Position numbers and translations under genes: made by a program. Below are positions 16,433 through 25,199 of a stretch of DNA of 64,000 nt, one piece after another (the first letter of the stretch is position 1; each line of letters starts with the position of its first letter). Source of the stretch: Paenibacillus physcomitrellae (GTDB lineage: Bacteria; Bacillota; Bacilli; Paenibacillales; Paenibacillaceae); contig NZ_CP022584.1 in assembly GCF_002240225.1 (NCBI RefSeq), positions 3,704,594 to 3,768,593 on the forward strand, in the 5' to 3' direction. A model generated the notes under the pieces. The model made no database searches. It had not been told where the DNA came from and saw nothing but the letters and a program-made list of their open reading frames with translations.

Positions 16433-17413
16433 ATGGAATATACTTATTTAGGCAGAACAGGAATGAAGGTCAGCACCTTGTGTCTTGGAACGATGAATTT
16501 CGGCGTAGATACGGAAGAGAAGGAAGCTTTTCGCATCATGGATGCCGCGCTTGATGCGGGAATTACTTTTTTTGATACAGCAAATATTTACGGCTGGGGG
16601 GAGAACTCCGGGCTGACAGAGACGATTATCGGAAAATGGTTTGCCCAAGGCGGCGGACGGCGCGAGAAGGTTGTGCTGGCTACCAAGGTTCATGGACAAA
16701 TGCATGATGCCAGCGATGGTCCGAATGACGAGCGCGGCTTGTCCCTGTACAAAATCCGCCGTCACCTCGAAGGTTCCCTTCGCCGGCTGCAGACGGATCA
16801 CATTGAGCTTTACCAGATGCACCATATTGATCGCCGCACCTCTTGGGAAGAGCTGTGGAGCGGATTTGAAGCGATGGTGAACCAGGGCAAGGTCGATTAT
16901 ATCGGCTCAAGCAACTTTGCCGGCTGGCATTTGGCGAAAGCGCAGGCCGCCGCGGAGAAACGGAATTTCCTGGGGCTTGTCAGCGAACAGCATTTGTACA
17001 ACCTTGTGAACCGCAATGCGGAGCTTGAAGTGCTTCCTGCGGCTCGGGATTACGGTCTGGGTGTCGTGGTCTGGAGTCCGCTTGCGGGCGGCCTGCTCGG
17101 CGGCAGCGCACTTAAGGCGGATAAAGGTAAACGTACAAGCCATGCTCAAGAGAAGATTGAACGTCATCGCCAGCAGCTGGAGCAGTATGCGAAGCTATGC
17201 GACGAACTCGGCGAGTCGCAAGCCAATGTGGCTTTGGCCTGGCTGCTGGCCAACCCGGCGATCACAGCGCCGATTATCGGGCCAAGAACGATTGAGCAGC
17301 TGGAGAATACGCTTCGTGCTGTAGAGATCAAGCTGGATCAAGCGACGCTGGATGAGCTGGACCGCATTTTCCCGGGGCCTGGGGGCGCTGCACCGGAAGC
17401 TTACGCCTGGTAA
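16433..17413 (+). CDS. Aldo/keto reductase
   Basis: A 326-residue NADPH-dependent aldo/keto reductase. The catalytic residues are Asp48 and Tyr53 (FFDTANIYGWG), Lys85 (ATKVHGQ) and His130 (LYQMHHIDRR); the C-terminal cofactor segment APIIGPRTIEQLENTL is present. The start is ATG 16433, behind GGGAGAGGTG; an in-frame GTG at 16421 overlaps that site. It is the first gene of an operon with a short-chain dehydrogenase (54 bases later) and a ThuA-like protein, facing an AraC regulator. This set suggests oxidation/reduction of a sugar or polyol, with the substrate unknown. Confidence 0.9.
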   Translation: MEYTYLGRTGMKVSTLCLGTMNFGVDTEEKEAFRIMDAALDAGITFFDTANIYGWGENSGLTETIIGKWFAQGGGRREKVVLATKVHGQMHDASDGPNDERGLSLYKIRRHLEGSLRRLQTDHIELYQMHHIDRRTSWEELWSGFEAMVNQGKVDYIGSSNFAGWHLAKAQAAAEKRNFLGLVSEQHLYNLVNRNAELEVLPAARDYGLGVVVWSPLAGGLLGGSALKADKGKRTSHAQEKIERHRQQLEQYAKLCDELGESQANVALAWLLANPAITAPIIGPRTIEQLENTLRAVEIKLDQATLDELDRIFPGPGGAAPEAYAW

Positions 17414-17467
17414 GGGCGGACCTTGAGAATCAGTTTTCAATAAGTAAGGAAAAGGGGGCCAAGCCGC

Positions 17468-18193
17468 TTGAACAGGTATGCATTTGTAACCGGAGCTGAC
17501 CGGGGCCTCGGGCTGGCGCTGGTGAAAGGGCTGCTGGCACGGGGATACACCGTGTTTGCCGGTCAATACATGCCGCAGTGGACGGAGCTCGCCGAACTGA
17601 AGCAGGAGCAGGGGGATTCGCTCCTGCTTGTCCCGCTTGATATTGGAAGCGGATACAGTGTTGGCGAGGCGGCGAAGCAGGTTGCTGCCGTTACGGATCG
17701 GCTGGAGATGCTGATCAATGCCGCGGCCATTTTGGGCGATACTGATGCGACCGTGGAGGACGAACTGGATTTTGAAGAGATGCAGCGGGTTTATAATGTT
17801 AATACGCTGGGTTCGCTGCGGGTTACGAGTGCGTTGATCAGCCATGTGCTTAATAGCGAAGGCAAGCTTGTCGTGAATATTTCCTCGGAAGCCGGAAGCG
17901 CCGAGGACAGCGAACGCACCAGCTGGTTTGCTTACTGCATGTCCAAATCGGCGGTGAACATGCAGTCCAAGCTGATTTTCAACCGGATTGCCCCTAAGGG
18001 AGGCAAGGTGCTGGTTGTACATCCGGGCTGGGTGCGGACTTATATGTCCGGCACGCTCAGCACGGAAGGCGAATTGTCGTCCGATGAATCGGCTGCTGCT
18101 ATTTTGCAGCTGGCCGATGAGCGTTTGCAGCCTGGATATAGGCAGAAGGAGCTGTCGCTGATCGATTACAGCGGAAGGCAGATGAACTGGTAG
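17468..18193 (+). CDS. Short-chain dehydrogenase/reductase
   Basis: A 241-residue SDR oxidoreductase. The nucleotide-binding glycine motif TGADRGLG is at residues 8-15, the NAA-type motif INAAAILG near 83-90, and the catalytic Ser140, Tyr156 and Lys160 (YCMSK) are all present. The start is TTG 17468 behind an AAAAGGGGG tract; no in-frame ATG lies nearby upstream, and a later one would remove the cofactor motif. It is the middle gene of the aldo/keto reductase-SDR-ThuA operon. NADP or NAD preference cannot be read with confidence. Confidence 0.88.
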   Translation: MNRYAFVTGADRGLGLALVKGLLARGYTVFAGQYMPQWTELAELKQEQGDSLLLVPLDIGSGYSVGEAAKQVAAVTDRLEMLINAAAILGDTDATVEDELDFEEMQRVYNVNTLGSLRVTSALISHVLNSEGKLVVNISSEAGSAEDSERTSWFAYCMSKSAVNMQSKLIFNRIAPKGGKVLVVHPGWVRTYMSGTLSTEGELSSDESAAAILQLADERLQPGYRQKELSLIDYSGRQMNW

Positions 18194-18219
18194 AATTTTA
18201 TTGTTCAGGAGGTGTTTGA

Positions 18220-18858
18220 ATGACGGTTAAAACTTTACTCCTGGGAGATCAAGCTGAGGCTCCCTATCATCCTTTGGGGGCGGTACGTGAGACGCTGACG
18301 GCTCTGTTAGGGACGGATTATCAAGTGGAAGCCACGGAAGAGCGCGCCCGTTTGGCTGCGGACCGGCTCACCTTATCCGAATACGGTTTATGTATTTCCT
18401 ATACGGACAGCTGGAAGCGAGTACCGCATGCCCGGGAGACGGCAGGGCTTATTCAATATGTGGCCGGAGGAGGAGGTCTGCTGGCGATTCATAACGGCAT
18501 CTCGCTTCAGGCTGCTCCGGAGCTGGCGCAGCTGATCGGCGGCAAATTTACAGGACACCCCAAGTATACCGGGCTGGAGTTTCGCCCTACAGAGGCTGAA
18601 CATCCGGCAAGCTCCGGTCTGAAGGGATTTACGATGGACGAGGAGCCCTATCGGTTCGAACTCGACCCGCTGGCTCAAATCGAAGTGCTGCTGACTTACA
18701 GCCATGAAGGACAAGATTGGCCGGCGGCCTGGGCTCGAAATTATGGTCTGGGCAGGGTGGTTTTCCTGATGCCCGGCCATCATCTCCCTTCCTTCCAGCA
18801 TGAAGGATACCAGCCGTGGATTGCACAGGCCGCCCGGTGGGCGGCAGGAATGAAGTAA
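18220..18858 (+). CDS. ThuA-like domain protein
   Basis: A 212-residue protein of the ThuA family, which has a class I glutamine-amidotransferase-like fold. Family hallmarks visible here are the GGGGLLAIHNG turn (about residues 84-94), the GGKFTGHPKYT segment with its conserved His, and the C-terminal GRVVFLMPGHH. ThuA proteins occur in trehalose/sucrose catabolism in rhizobia, where they act with 3-keto-sugar metabolism. Together with the reductase and SDR before it, this suggests a small sugar-oxidation pathway under the divergent AraC regulator. ATG 18220 follows CAGGAGGTG. The exact reaction is unknown. Confidence 0.85.
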   Translation: MTVKTLLLGDQAEAPYHPLGAVRETLTALLGTDYQVEATEERARLAADRLTLSEYGLCISYTDSWKRVPHARETAGLIQYVAGGGGLLAIHNGISLQAAPELAQLIGGKFTGHPKYTGLEFRPTEAEHPASSGLKGFTMDEEPYRFELDPLAQIEVLLTYSHEGQDWPAAWARNYGLGRVVFLMPGHHLPSFQHEGYQPWIAQAARWAAGMK

Positions 18859-18864
18859 ATGAAC

Positions 18865-18905
18865 AGGCCCCAATTCCAAGACATTCGTCCAAGGGATTGG
18901 GGCCT
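18865..18905 (+). terminator. Probable terminator after the ThuA operon
   Basis: AGGCCCCAAT (18865-18874) and ATTGGGGCCT (18896-18905) form a perfect 10 bp stem with a 21-base loop. The T-run is weak. Confidence 0.55.
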
Positions 18906-19004
18906 ATATGTTTGATACGGCGAAACCAGCTCTAACACCATGACCAGAAAACCATGTCTATAAAATCTATTTTGAGGATTGGGTTAGCCGGTCAGCTTTT
19001 TTTC

Positions 19005-20129
19005 TTAATAAAGCTTCTGCAGCGCTTCCGGCGTAAACGTCTGGATCTCATCCAGACGGCCTTCGCGGATTTTTACGGCCCATTCGGGATCCTGGAGCAG
19101 CGCGCGTCCGATCGCGACAAGGTCGAACTCTTCACGGCTCAAGCGTTCCGCCAGTTCATTAATGTCTTTAAATCCGGCGCTTTTCCCTTCGCTAAAGAGA
19201 GCGGTGAATTCACTGTCGAGACCTACGGAACCCACCGTAATGGATGGTTTACCGGTCAGTTTCTTCACCCAGCCGGCCAGATTTAAATCAGAGCCTGCAA
19301 ATTCCGGCTCCCAGAAACGCCGGGTTGAGCAGTGGAACAGATCCACTCCCGCGCCCGAAAGCGCACCGACAAGCTGGCCGAGCTTCTCGGGCGTATCGGC
19401 AAGCTTGGCCCCGTAATCGCTCATCTTCCATTGCGACAGCCGGAAGGCTACCGGATAATCCGGCCCTACCGCAGCCCGAACGGCCTGGATAACCTCGATA
19501 GCGAACTGGGCCCGCTTCATCATGTCTCCGCCATAGCGGTCTGTGCGGCGGTTCGTCTTCTCCCACAGGAACTGGTCGATCAGATAGCCATGCGCTCCGT
19601 GAATTTCGACACCGTCGAAGCCGATCCGTTTGGCATCGGCCGCAGCCGCGGCGAAAGCCTGAACGACCTTGGCGATCTCTTCCTCTGTCATTGGTTCCGT
19701 GGACGGATTGCCCTCCAGATCCAGCCCGGACGGGCCGATCGGCGGAACTTCCGGATTCGGACCGGAGCCCTTCTGGCGGGACATGCCGACATGCCAGATT
19801 TGCGGGAATATTTTACCTCCGGCTTCATGCACCTGACGAACGACCTCCGCCCAGCCGTTAAGCGCTTCTTCGCCGTAGAAGAACGGTACATTCAGCGTAT
19901 CGCCTGCGGCGGGATGGGAGATCAGTGTGCCTTCGGTGACAATCAAGCCTACGCCATTTTCAGCGCGGCGGCGATAGTAAGCGGCTACGTCTTCTCCCGG
20001 AATTCCGTTCGGAGACATTGCGCGTGTCATCGGCGCCATCACGATGCGGGATGACAGCTGCAAGGACTTGATCGTGACAGGCTCAAACAAGGACTCCAAA
20101 GACGGAGAGTTGGATTGTGGATTACTCAT
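19005..20129 (-). CDS. Old yellow enzyme-type NADH:flavin oxidoreductase
   Basis: A 374-residue FMN-dependent ene-reductase of the old yellow enzyme family. Recognisable features are the N-terminal RIVMAPMTRAMSPNG barrel entry, the substrate-binding His pair in HGAHGYLIDQFLWEKTNRR, the RYGGDMMKRAQFAIEV segment, and the C-terminal phosphate-binding VAIGRALLQDPEW. The start is ATG 20129, with GGAGG 11-15 bases upstream; an upstream in-frame ATG at 20201 is unsupported. Such enzymes reduce electrophilic alkenes, quinones or nitro compounds and are often induced by them. An inverted repeat lies in the promoter region shared with glpP. Confidence 0.9.
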   Translation of the reverse strand: MSNPQSNSPSLESLFEPVTIKSLQLSSRIVMAPMTRAMSPNGIPGEDVAAYYRRRAENGVGLIVTEGTLISHPAAGDTLNVPFFYGEEALNGWAEVVRQVHEAGGKIFPQIWHVGMSRQKGSGPNPEVPPIGPSGLDLEGNPSTEPMTEEEIAKVVQAFAAAAADAKRIGFDGVEIHGAHGYLIDQFLWEKTNRRTDRYGGDMMKRAQFAIEVIQAVRAAVGPDYPVAFRLSQWKMSDYGAKLADTPEKLGQLVGALSGAGVDLFHCSTRRFWEPEFAGSDLNLAGWVKKLTGKPSITVGSVGLDSEFTALFSEGKSAGFKDINELAERLSREEFDLVAIGRALLQDPEWAVKIREGRLDEIQTFTPEALQKLY

Positions 20130-20192
20130 GTAACTCGGCCTCCAATCATGTATAGTAAGGTTAGTCATAGGTGGAACTAATGCTGCGAATAG

Positions 20193-20211
20193 ATTGTACA
20201 ATTTTTACAAT
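20193..20211. promoter_or_regulatory. Inverted repeat between the OYE gene and glpP
   Basis: ATTGTA (20193-20198) and TACAAT (20206-20211) form a 6 bp inverted repeat with a 7-base centre in the divergent promoter region. It could be an operator for the ene-reductase gene, but no regulator is adjacent. Confidence 0.3.
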
Positions 20212-20295
20212 TCCAAGTAAAATTTGTGGCGGAAGGATCCCTGCCATATAGACGAGGTCCGTTGACAGACGTGACGAATGGAGGCTTGTAGAGGA

Positions 20296-20859
20296 ATGCC
20301 TTTTGAACAGCAATACATACTGCCAGCCGTTAAAACAGCCAAAGAAATGGAAGCGGTGCTTGCCGCTCCTTATACTTATCTTGTTCTGCTAGGGGGCCGG
20401 CTGGCCCGCCTTCGGCCGTTGATCGAGCTTGCCGAACGGGCCGGCAAACAAGTGCTGCTGCACGCTGATCTGGTGGACGAACTGAAAAATGATGAACATG
20501 CGGCGGAATATTTATGCCAGGCCGTCCGCCCCGCCGGGTTGATCTCCACCCGATCCAGCGTCGTCCAGAAAGCGAAGCAGAACAAGCTGATCGCAGTACA
20601 GCGCATGTTCCTGATTGACTCTGGAGCGCTGGAGAGCAATTATGCATTGTTTGAAAAAAATCCCCCCGACTTCATCGAGGTTCTGCCGGGTATCGTACCT
20701 TCGCTGATTCAGGAGGTTAAAGCCCGCACGGGCATTCCGATTATCGCCGGCGGGTTTATCCGCACGCCTGCCGATGTCGAGGCGGCGCTTGCAGCGGGGG
20801 CGCAGGCCATTTCCACTTCAAGGCAGGAGCTTTGGCGTCTGCAGGTTCAGCAGAATTAA
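20296..20859 (+). CDS. glpP: Glycerol-3-phosphate-responsive antiterminator GlpP
   Basis: A 187-residue cytoplasmic RNA-binding antiterminator. In Bacillus, GlpP with glycerol-3-phosphate binds the leader of glpD mRNA and prevents termination. The family signatures are ILPAVKT near the start, LLHADLVDELKNDEHAAEYLCQ, LISTRSSVVQKAKQ and the C-terminal IIAGGFIRTPADVEAALAAG. I prefer ATG 20296 (MPFEQQY), matching the usual GlpP N-terminus; an in-frame ATG at 20278 overlaps the GGAGG site. The gene lies directly upstream of glpD, whose leader carries the expected terminator at 21031-21092. No glpF or glpK is next to it here. Confidence 0.93.
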   Translation: MPFEQQYILPAVKTAKEMEAVLAAPYTYLVLLGGRLARLRPLIELAERAGKQVLLHADLVDELKNDEHAAEYLCQAVRPAGLISTRSSVVQKAKQNKLIAVQRMFLIDSGALESNYALFEKNPPDFIEVLPGIVPSLIQEVKARTGIPIIAGGFIRTPADVEAALAAGAQAISTSRQELWRLQVQQN

Positions 20860-20897
20860 ATAAAATTAAATAAAATTAAATTAAGTTAAGTTAAGTT
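20854..20897 (+). repeat. Repeat of AATTAAATAA units spanning the glpP stop
   Basis: AATTAAATAA occurs at 20854 and 20864, then AATTAAATTAAG at 20874, running into TTAAG repeats. The first unit contains the stop codon of glpP. Confidence 0.75.
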
Positions 20898-20987
20898 CTA
20901 TGCCCATCCATCTGCCTGTCATTTGTTAAAATTTGAAATTATGATTCATTCAAATTAAAATTAACGATAGCTGGATAAAACAGACAA

Positions 20988-20996
20988 TGTTATAAT
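20988..20996 (+). promoter_or_regulatory. Extended -10 promoter of glpD
   Basis: TG-T-TATAAT is a consensus extended -10 element, with the start of transcription expected near 21003. There is no good -35. It would give a leader of about 180 bases containing the GlpP-controlled terminator. Confidence 0.65.
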
Positions 20997-21030
20997 GAAA
21001 CCAACAAGTTGATACGGGTTGGAGACGAGG

Positions 21031-21092
21031 AGAAACCACGAAATTTGCCGGGACCGCCGCAGGGCCGGGCTGCTTTCGTGGTTTCTTTTTTT
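21031..21092 (+). terminator. GlpP-controlled leader terminator of glpD
   Basis: AGAAACCACGAAA (21031-21043) pairs perfectly with TTTCGTGGTTTCT (21074-21086), followed by seven Ts. It lies about 90 bases before the glpD start and downstream of the glpD promoter, exactly as in the Bacillus glpD leader. GlpP with glycerol-3-phosphate is expected to act here, so glpD is made only when glycerol-3-phosphate is present. The loop contains a second GC-rich pairing. Confidence 0.85.
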
Positions 21093-21182
21093 ATGCCTCG
21101 TAAGGGGAAGCTCCCTGGCCGGTCGGGTCCCAATCCCCGGATCCCGGGAGAATGCCCGTATATCTCAAAGGAGGCCATACTT

Positions 21183-22997
21183 ATGAATTCAAGTACCCAT
21201 ACGAATGCGAATGATAATATGGATGCGAATACCAATACGAATACCAATACGAATACCAATACGAATGCCCGTATCAGCAGCAATGCTCATTCTGCCAGTG
21301 CCTTCTCGGCAATCAGCCGGGAGCAGGTTTTGCATCATCTTCAGGAAGGCCCGCTTGATGTCCTGATCATTGGCGGGGGCATTACCGGAGCCGGAATTGC
21401 CTTGGATGCGGCTAGCCGGGGGCTGAAGACCGGACTGGTGGAGATGCAGGACTTTGCAGCGGGCACGTCCAGCCGGTCGACCAAGCTGGTGCACGGCGGG
21501 CTGCGGTATTTAAAGCAGCTGGAGATTGGCGTTGTAGCCGAGGTCGGCAAGGAGCGGGCGATTGTTTATGAGAACGGCCCGCATGTAACCACGCCGGAAT
21601 GGATGCTGCTGCCGTTCTACGAGGGCGGCACGTTTGGCCCGTTGTCCACTTCGCTGGGGCTGCGGGTGTACGATTTCCTGGCCGGTGTGAAGAAGTCGGA
21701 ACGCCGCTCCATGTTAAGTCCGGAGGAGACCCTCCGCAAAGAGCCGCTGCTGAAGAAGGAAGGGCTGCGGGGCGGCGGTTATTACGTCGAGTACCGGACT
21801 GACGATGCCCGGCTGACGATCGAAGTGATGAAGAAGGCTGCCGAATACGGAGCGCAGGCTGTGAATTATACGAAAGTTGAATCGCTTATTTATGAGAACG
21901 GCAGCAGCGGCGAACCGAAGCTGACCGGCGTCAAGGTCACGGACCTCATCAGCGGGCGGACTTATAACCTCCATGCCGCCAAAATCGTGAACGCAGCGGG
22001 TCCATGGGTCGATACCATCCGCGAGATGGATCGCTCGAAGTCGGGTAAAACGCTGCGGCTTACGAAGGGCGTTCACCTCGTTTTTGATCAAAGCCGGTTT
22101 CCGCTGCGGCAGGCCGTTTATTTCGATACGCCGGACGGGCGGATGGTCTTTGCCATCCCGAGAGAGGGCAAGACGTATTTCGGCACAACCGATACGAATT
22201 ATACGGGGGACATCGTTCACCCGCTGGCCGATCAGGCAGACCGGGATTACCTGCTGGCCGCCGCCAATTTCATGTTCCCGGGCCTGAAGCTTGAGGACGG
22301 GGATATTGAATCGAGCTGGGCGGGCCTGCGTCCGCTGATCCAGCAGGAAGGCAAAGATCCGTCGGAAATATCGCGGCGGGACGAGATTTTTCATTCGCCT
22401 TCAGGGCTGATCTCAATTGCGGGGGGCAAACTGACCGGCTACCGTAAAATGGCGGAGCACGTGGTGGACGACGTTGTCGGCCGATTGCTCGCAGAAGGAC
22501 GGCTCCCGGGCCGGGAAGTGAATCCCCAGTGCCAAACCAAGGACGTTCGTATCTCTGGCGGCGATGTGGGCGGTTCAGAGGCGTTCGAAGCCTATCAGAG
22601 ATCCAAAATAGCCGAAGGCGAAGCGGCAGGCCTTACTTCGCGGGAAGCGCGTGAGCTCGCCGCTTTCTATGGCTCCAACGTTTCAGATATCTTCGCTTAT
22701 GCCCGGGACGCCGAAACACGGGCCTGGGCGGGCCGCAGCGGACTCCCGCTTGCCGCTGCAGCCCGGCTGGCCTACGCGATCGAGCGGGAGATGGCCGCGA
22801 AGCCGGAGGATTTTCTTATCCGCCGCACGGGGTGGCTGTTCTTCAATATCGAGAAGGCCCGGCTGCGCCAGGAAGCGGTGATCGATGCGATGGCGGAGCG
22901 GCTGGCCTGGACAGCGGATCAGAAACAAGCGTACAAGGAGAAAATGGACCAGTATTTGCGGGAAGCGGCTGCCGCCATGCTGCGGCCTACCTTCTAA
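21183..22997 (+). CDS. glpD: Aerobic glycerol-3-phosphate dehydrogenase
   Basis: A 604-residue FAD enzyme that oxidises glycerol-3-phosphate to dihydroxyacetone phosphate and passes electrons to quinone at the inner face of the membrane. The FAD motif GGGITGAG is at 64-71, followed by [19 protein letters not shown]; the C-terminal DAO-type domain is complete. ATG 21183 has AAAGGAGG upstream. The protein is odd in carrying about 42 extra N-terminal residues made largely of Asn-Thr and Asn-Ala dipeptides, encoded by a 12 bp tandem repeat; normal GlpD begins near [10 protein letters not shown]. Expression is controlled by the leader terminator and GlpP. Confidence 0.94.
   Translation: MNSSTHTNANDNMDANTNTNTNTNTNTNARISSNAHSASAFSAISREQVLHHLQEGPLDVLIIGGGITGAGIALDAASRGLKTGLVEMQDFAAGTSSRSTKLVHGGLRYLKQLEIGVVAEVGKERAIVYENGPHVTTPEWMLLPFYEGGTFGPLSTSLGLRVYDFLAGVKKSERRSMLSPEETLRKEPLLKKEGLRGGGYYVEYRTDDARLTIEVMKKAAEYGAQAVNYTKVESLIYENGSSGEPKLTGVKVTDLISGRTYNLHAAKIVNAAGPWVDTIREMDRSKSGKTLRLTKGVHLVFDQSRFPLRQAVYFDTPDGRMVFAIPREGKTYFGTTDTNYTGDIVHPLADQADRDYLLAAANFMFPGLKLEDGDIESSWAGLRPLIQQEGKDPSEISRRDEIFHSPSGLISIAGGKLTGYRKMAEHVVDDVVGRLLAEGRLPGREVNPQCQTKDVRISGGDVGGSEAFEAYQRSKIAEGEAAGLTSREARELAAFYGSNVSDIFAYARDAETRAWAGRSGLPLAAAARLAYAIEREMAAKPEDFLIRRTGWLFFNIEKARLRQEAVIDAMAERLAWTADQKQAYKEKMDQYLREAAAAMLRPTF
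21198..21269 (+). repeat. 12 bp tandem repeat in the 5' end of glpD
   Basis: ACCAATACGAAT is repeated three times perfectly at 21231-21266, flanked by decayed copies from about 21198. It encodes the Asn-Thr tract of GlpD. The unit is a multiple of three, so copy-number change alters length but not frame. Confidence 0.88.
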
Positions 22998-23059
22998 ACC
23001 TTCTGCCTGAAGGGACAGAACGCTTTCTGTGTGTAAAGGGCGTTTGACCGCCAGAGGCT

Positions 23060-23092
23060 TGACAGGAGGTTATCCAACCTCCACCCTTGTCA
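23060..23092 (+). other. Hairpin in the glpD-helicase gap
   Basis: GGAGGTT and AACCTCC form a 7 bp stem with an ATCC loop, extended by TGACA/TGTCA with a five-base bulge. There is no T-run, so it may be a weak terminator or 3' stabiliser for glpD mRNA. Confidence 0.4.
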
Positions 23093-23205
23093 GTGAGCGG
23101 TTCTTGTCTTTTCCACCTCTTCATGCCATAATGAAATTTTGCCGTTTGTTTGGTTTATGAGGTAGAAAGTTAACGCTGTTAATTAGGTGGAGGTAGGTCA
23201 AGCAA

Positions 23206-25161
23206 GTGAGCCGTTATCCTTTTGAATATGATCCTTCCCGTCCGTTCATCGAACAGGCGGGCGAGTGGATCGGAGATGTTTTCTATGATGTGCTGCCCGA
23301 AGCCGGGTTTGAAATCCGGGACGAGCAGATTTATATGGCGTATCAGCTTGAGCGGGCTTTTGCCGACAAGGCGCCGATTTTTGCGGAAGCGGGAGTGGGA
23401 ACAGGGAAGACGCTTGTTTATCTGCTGTACAGCTTCTGTTATGCCCGTTATACTCGCAAGCCGGCGGTTATCGCCTGTGCGGATGAATCGCTGATTGAAC
23501 AGCTGGTCAAACCGGAGGGCGACATTGCCAAGCTGGCCCGTCATTTGGGGCTTGAAATTGACGCCCGGCTGGCGAAATCGCCGGATCAGTATCTGTGTCT
23601 CAAGAAGCTAGACCAGGCTCAGAACATTCAGGATGACAGCCTTCCGCTGGCGGAGCTGTACGGTACGATTCCTGATTTTGTCCATGCCCACGCTGCGCTT
23701 CAGGAGTTCCATCCGTACGGTGACCGCAGAGACTACCCGGATATGACCGATGAGCAGTGGAGCCGGGTGAACTGGGACTCGTTCCAGGACTGCTTCGCTT
23801 GTGACATGCGCCACCGCTGCGGGCAGACGCTGTCGCGGGATCATTACCGCAAAGCGGCGGATTTGATTATCTGCTCCCACGATTATTACATGGAGCATGT
23901 ATGGACCTATGAAGGCCGCAAACGGGAGGGCCAGCTTCCATTGCTGCCTGAGCACTGCGCCGTCGTCTTTGACGAAGGCCATCTGCTGGAGGGAGCAGCG
24001 ATGAAGGCGCTCGGCTACCGGATGAAGCATACGGTATTTGAGGAACTGATCAGCCGCCTGCTGCAGAACGAAATCCGCGAAACGCTTGCCGTTCTGGTTG
24101 ATGAGGCCATTATGCAGAGTGAGCGGATGTTTGCCGCCATCCGGCGCCAAAGCCGCAAGGTTCCCGGCTCCGACCGGATGAGCATCGAGCTGAATCCGGC
24201 GCTGCTGCGGGAAGTTCACCAGCTGCGCAGCGTCATTAGCGCAATCGAGGAGGAACTGGTCTTTGAAGGCGAGCTGTATACGATCGACAGCTACCAGCTC
24301 CGCATTGTGGAGGAGCATTTGGAGATGATGGGCATCGCCCTCCGGCTCTTTGAAGAGTCGGGCGCTCTGATCTGCTGGGCGGCTGAGGAGAAAGACGGCT
24401 TAACGCTCAGCGTTATGCCCCGGAACGTCAAGCAGGTGCTCGAGGAGCGTGTGTTCAGCCAGCGTATGCCGGTTATTTTCTCGTCGGCGACAATGTCGGT
24501 GGGCAAGTCTTTTGCGTTTATGGCCGATAGCCTGGGGATCAAGGATTACCTTTCGTTCTCAGTCGATTCTCCATATGATTACGAAACGCGGATGAAGGCT
24601 TACCTTCCAGAACCTCTTCAAGGCGACTTCGAGGGAAAAATAAAACTTGCTTTGCGGTTAATCCGCCATACGGAAGGCCGGGCGCTGGTGCTGCTGCGGA
24701 CGCAGGAGGAGCTGCGCCGCTTCAAAGCTGCGGCAGCCGCGCTGCCGGAGCTGGCCGAGTACCGTCTGCTGTTTGAAGGCGACAGGGAGATCAGCCATTT
24801 GATTTCCGACTTTCAAAATGATGAACACAGCATCCTGGCCGCCGTCCGGCTCTGGGAAGGTCTCGACATTCCGGGGCCGTCGCTGTCCAATGTGATCATC
24901 TGGTCGCTGCCTTACCCGCCGAACGACCCCGTATTTGCGGCTAAACGCTCCGAAGCGGCTGATCCATTTGAAGAGGTGGATCTCCCGTATATGCTGCTTC
25001 GTTTGAAGCAGGGCATCGGGCGTCTGATCCGCTCTAGCAGCGACGAGGGTATCGTTATGGTTATGGCCGATCCGGAGCAGCGTCCGGTTCACGATTTCAT
25101 CGGTTCCGTCTTGCCTAAAGGCGTAGAACTGAATAAGCTGGAGGAGAACACGGTTTTGTAA
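23206..25161 (+). CDS. DinG/XPD-type ATP-dependent DNA helicase
   Basis: A 651-residue superfamily 2 helicase of the DinG/Rad3 group. Walker A is AEAGVGTGKT (Lys68), the DEAH-like box is DEGH at 256-259, and motif VI is QGIGRLIRS near the C-terminus. Four cysteines, Cys131, Cys196, Cys199 and Cys205, are placed as in the iron-sulfur domain of XPD and DinG, so it probably carries a 4Fe-4S cluster. Unlike the Bacillus DinG with a fused exonuclease domain, this protein has no N-terminal exonuclease. The GTG start follows GGTGGAGG by twelve bases. It probably acts on DNA structures or R-loops during repair; it may be co-transcribed with the NUDIX gene. Confidence 0.88.
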   Translation: MSRYPFEYDPSRPFIEQAGEWIGDVFYDVLPEAGFEIRDEQIYMAYQLERAFADKAPIFAEAGVGTGKTLVYLLYSFCYARYTRKPAVIACADESLIEQLVKPEGDIAKLARHLGLEIDARLAKSPDQYLCLKKLDQAQNIQDDSLPLAELYGTIPDFVHAHAALQEFHPYGDRRDYPDMTDEQWSRVNWDSFQDCFACDMRHRCGQTLSRDHYRKAADLIICSHDYYMEHVWTYEGRKREGQLPLLPEHCAVVFDEGHLLEGAAMKALGYRMKHTVFEELISRLLQNEIRETLAVLVDEAIMQSERMFAAIRRQSRKVPGSDRMSIELNPALLREVHQLRSVISAIEEELVFEGELYTIDSYQLRIVEEHLEMMGIALRLFEESGALICWAAEEKDGLTLSVMPRNVKQVLEERVFSQRMPVIFSSATMSVGKSFAFMADSLGIKDYLSFSVDSPYDYETRMKAYLPEPLQGDFEGKIKLALRLIRHTEGRALVLLRTQEELRRFKAAAAALPELAEYRLLFEGDREISHLISDFQNDEHSILAAVRLWEGLDIPGPSLSNVIIWSLPYPPNDPVFAAKRSEAADPFEEVDLPYMLLRLKQGIGRLIRSSSDEGIVMVMADPEQRPVHDFIGSVLPKGVELNKLEENTVL

Positions 25162-25199
25162 CCGGCGAAGACCATTCGCCCAAACAGGGAGGGGTTTTG

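Noticed and set aside
21198-21269. Phase-variable on/off switch in glpD
   Set aside because: The repeat unit is 12 bp, so slippage keeps the frame; only length variation is expected.
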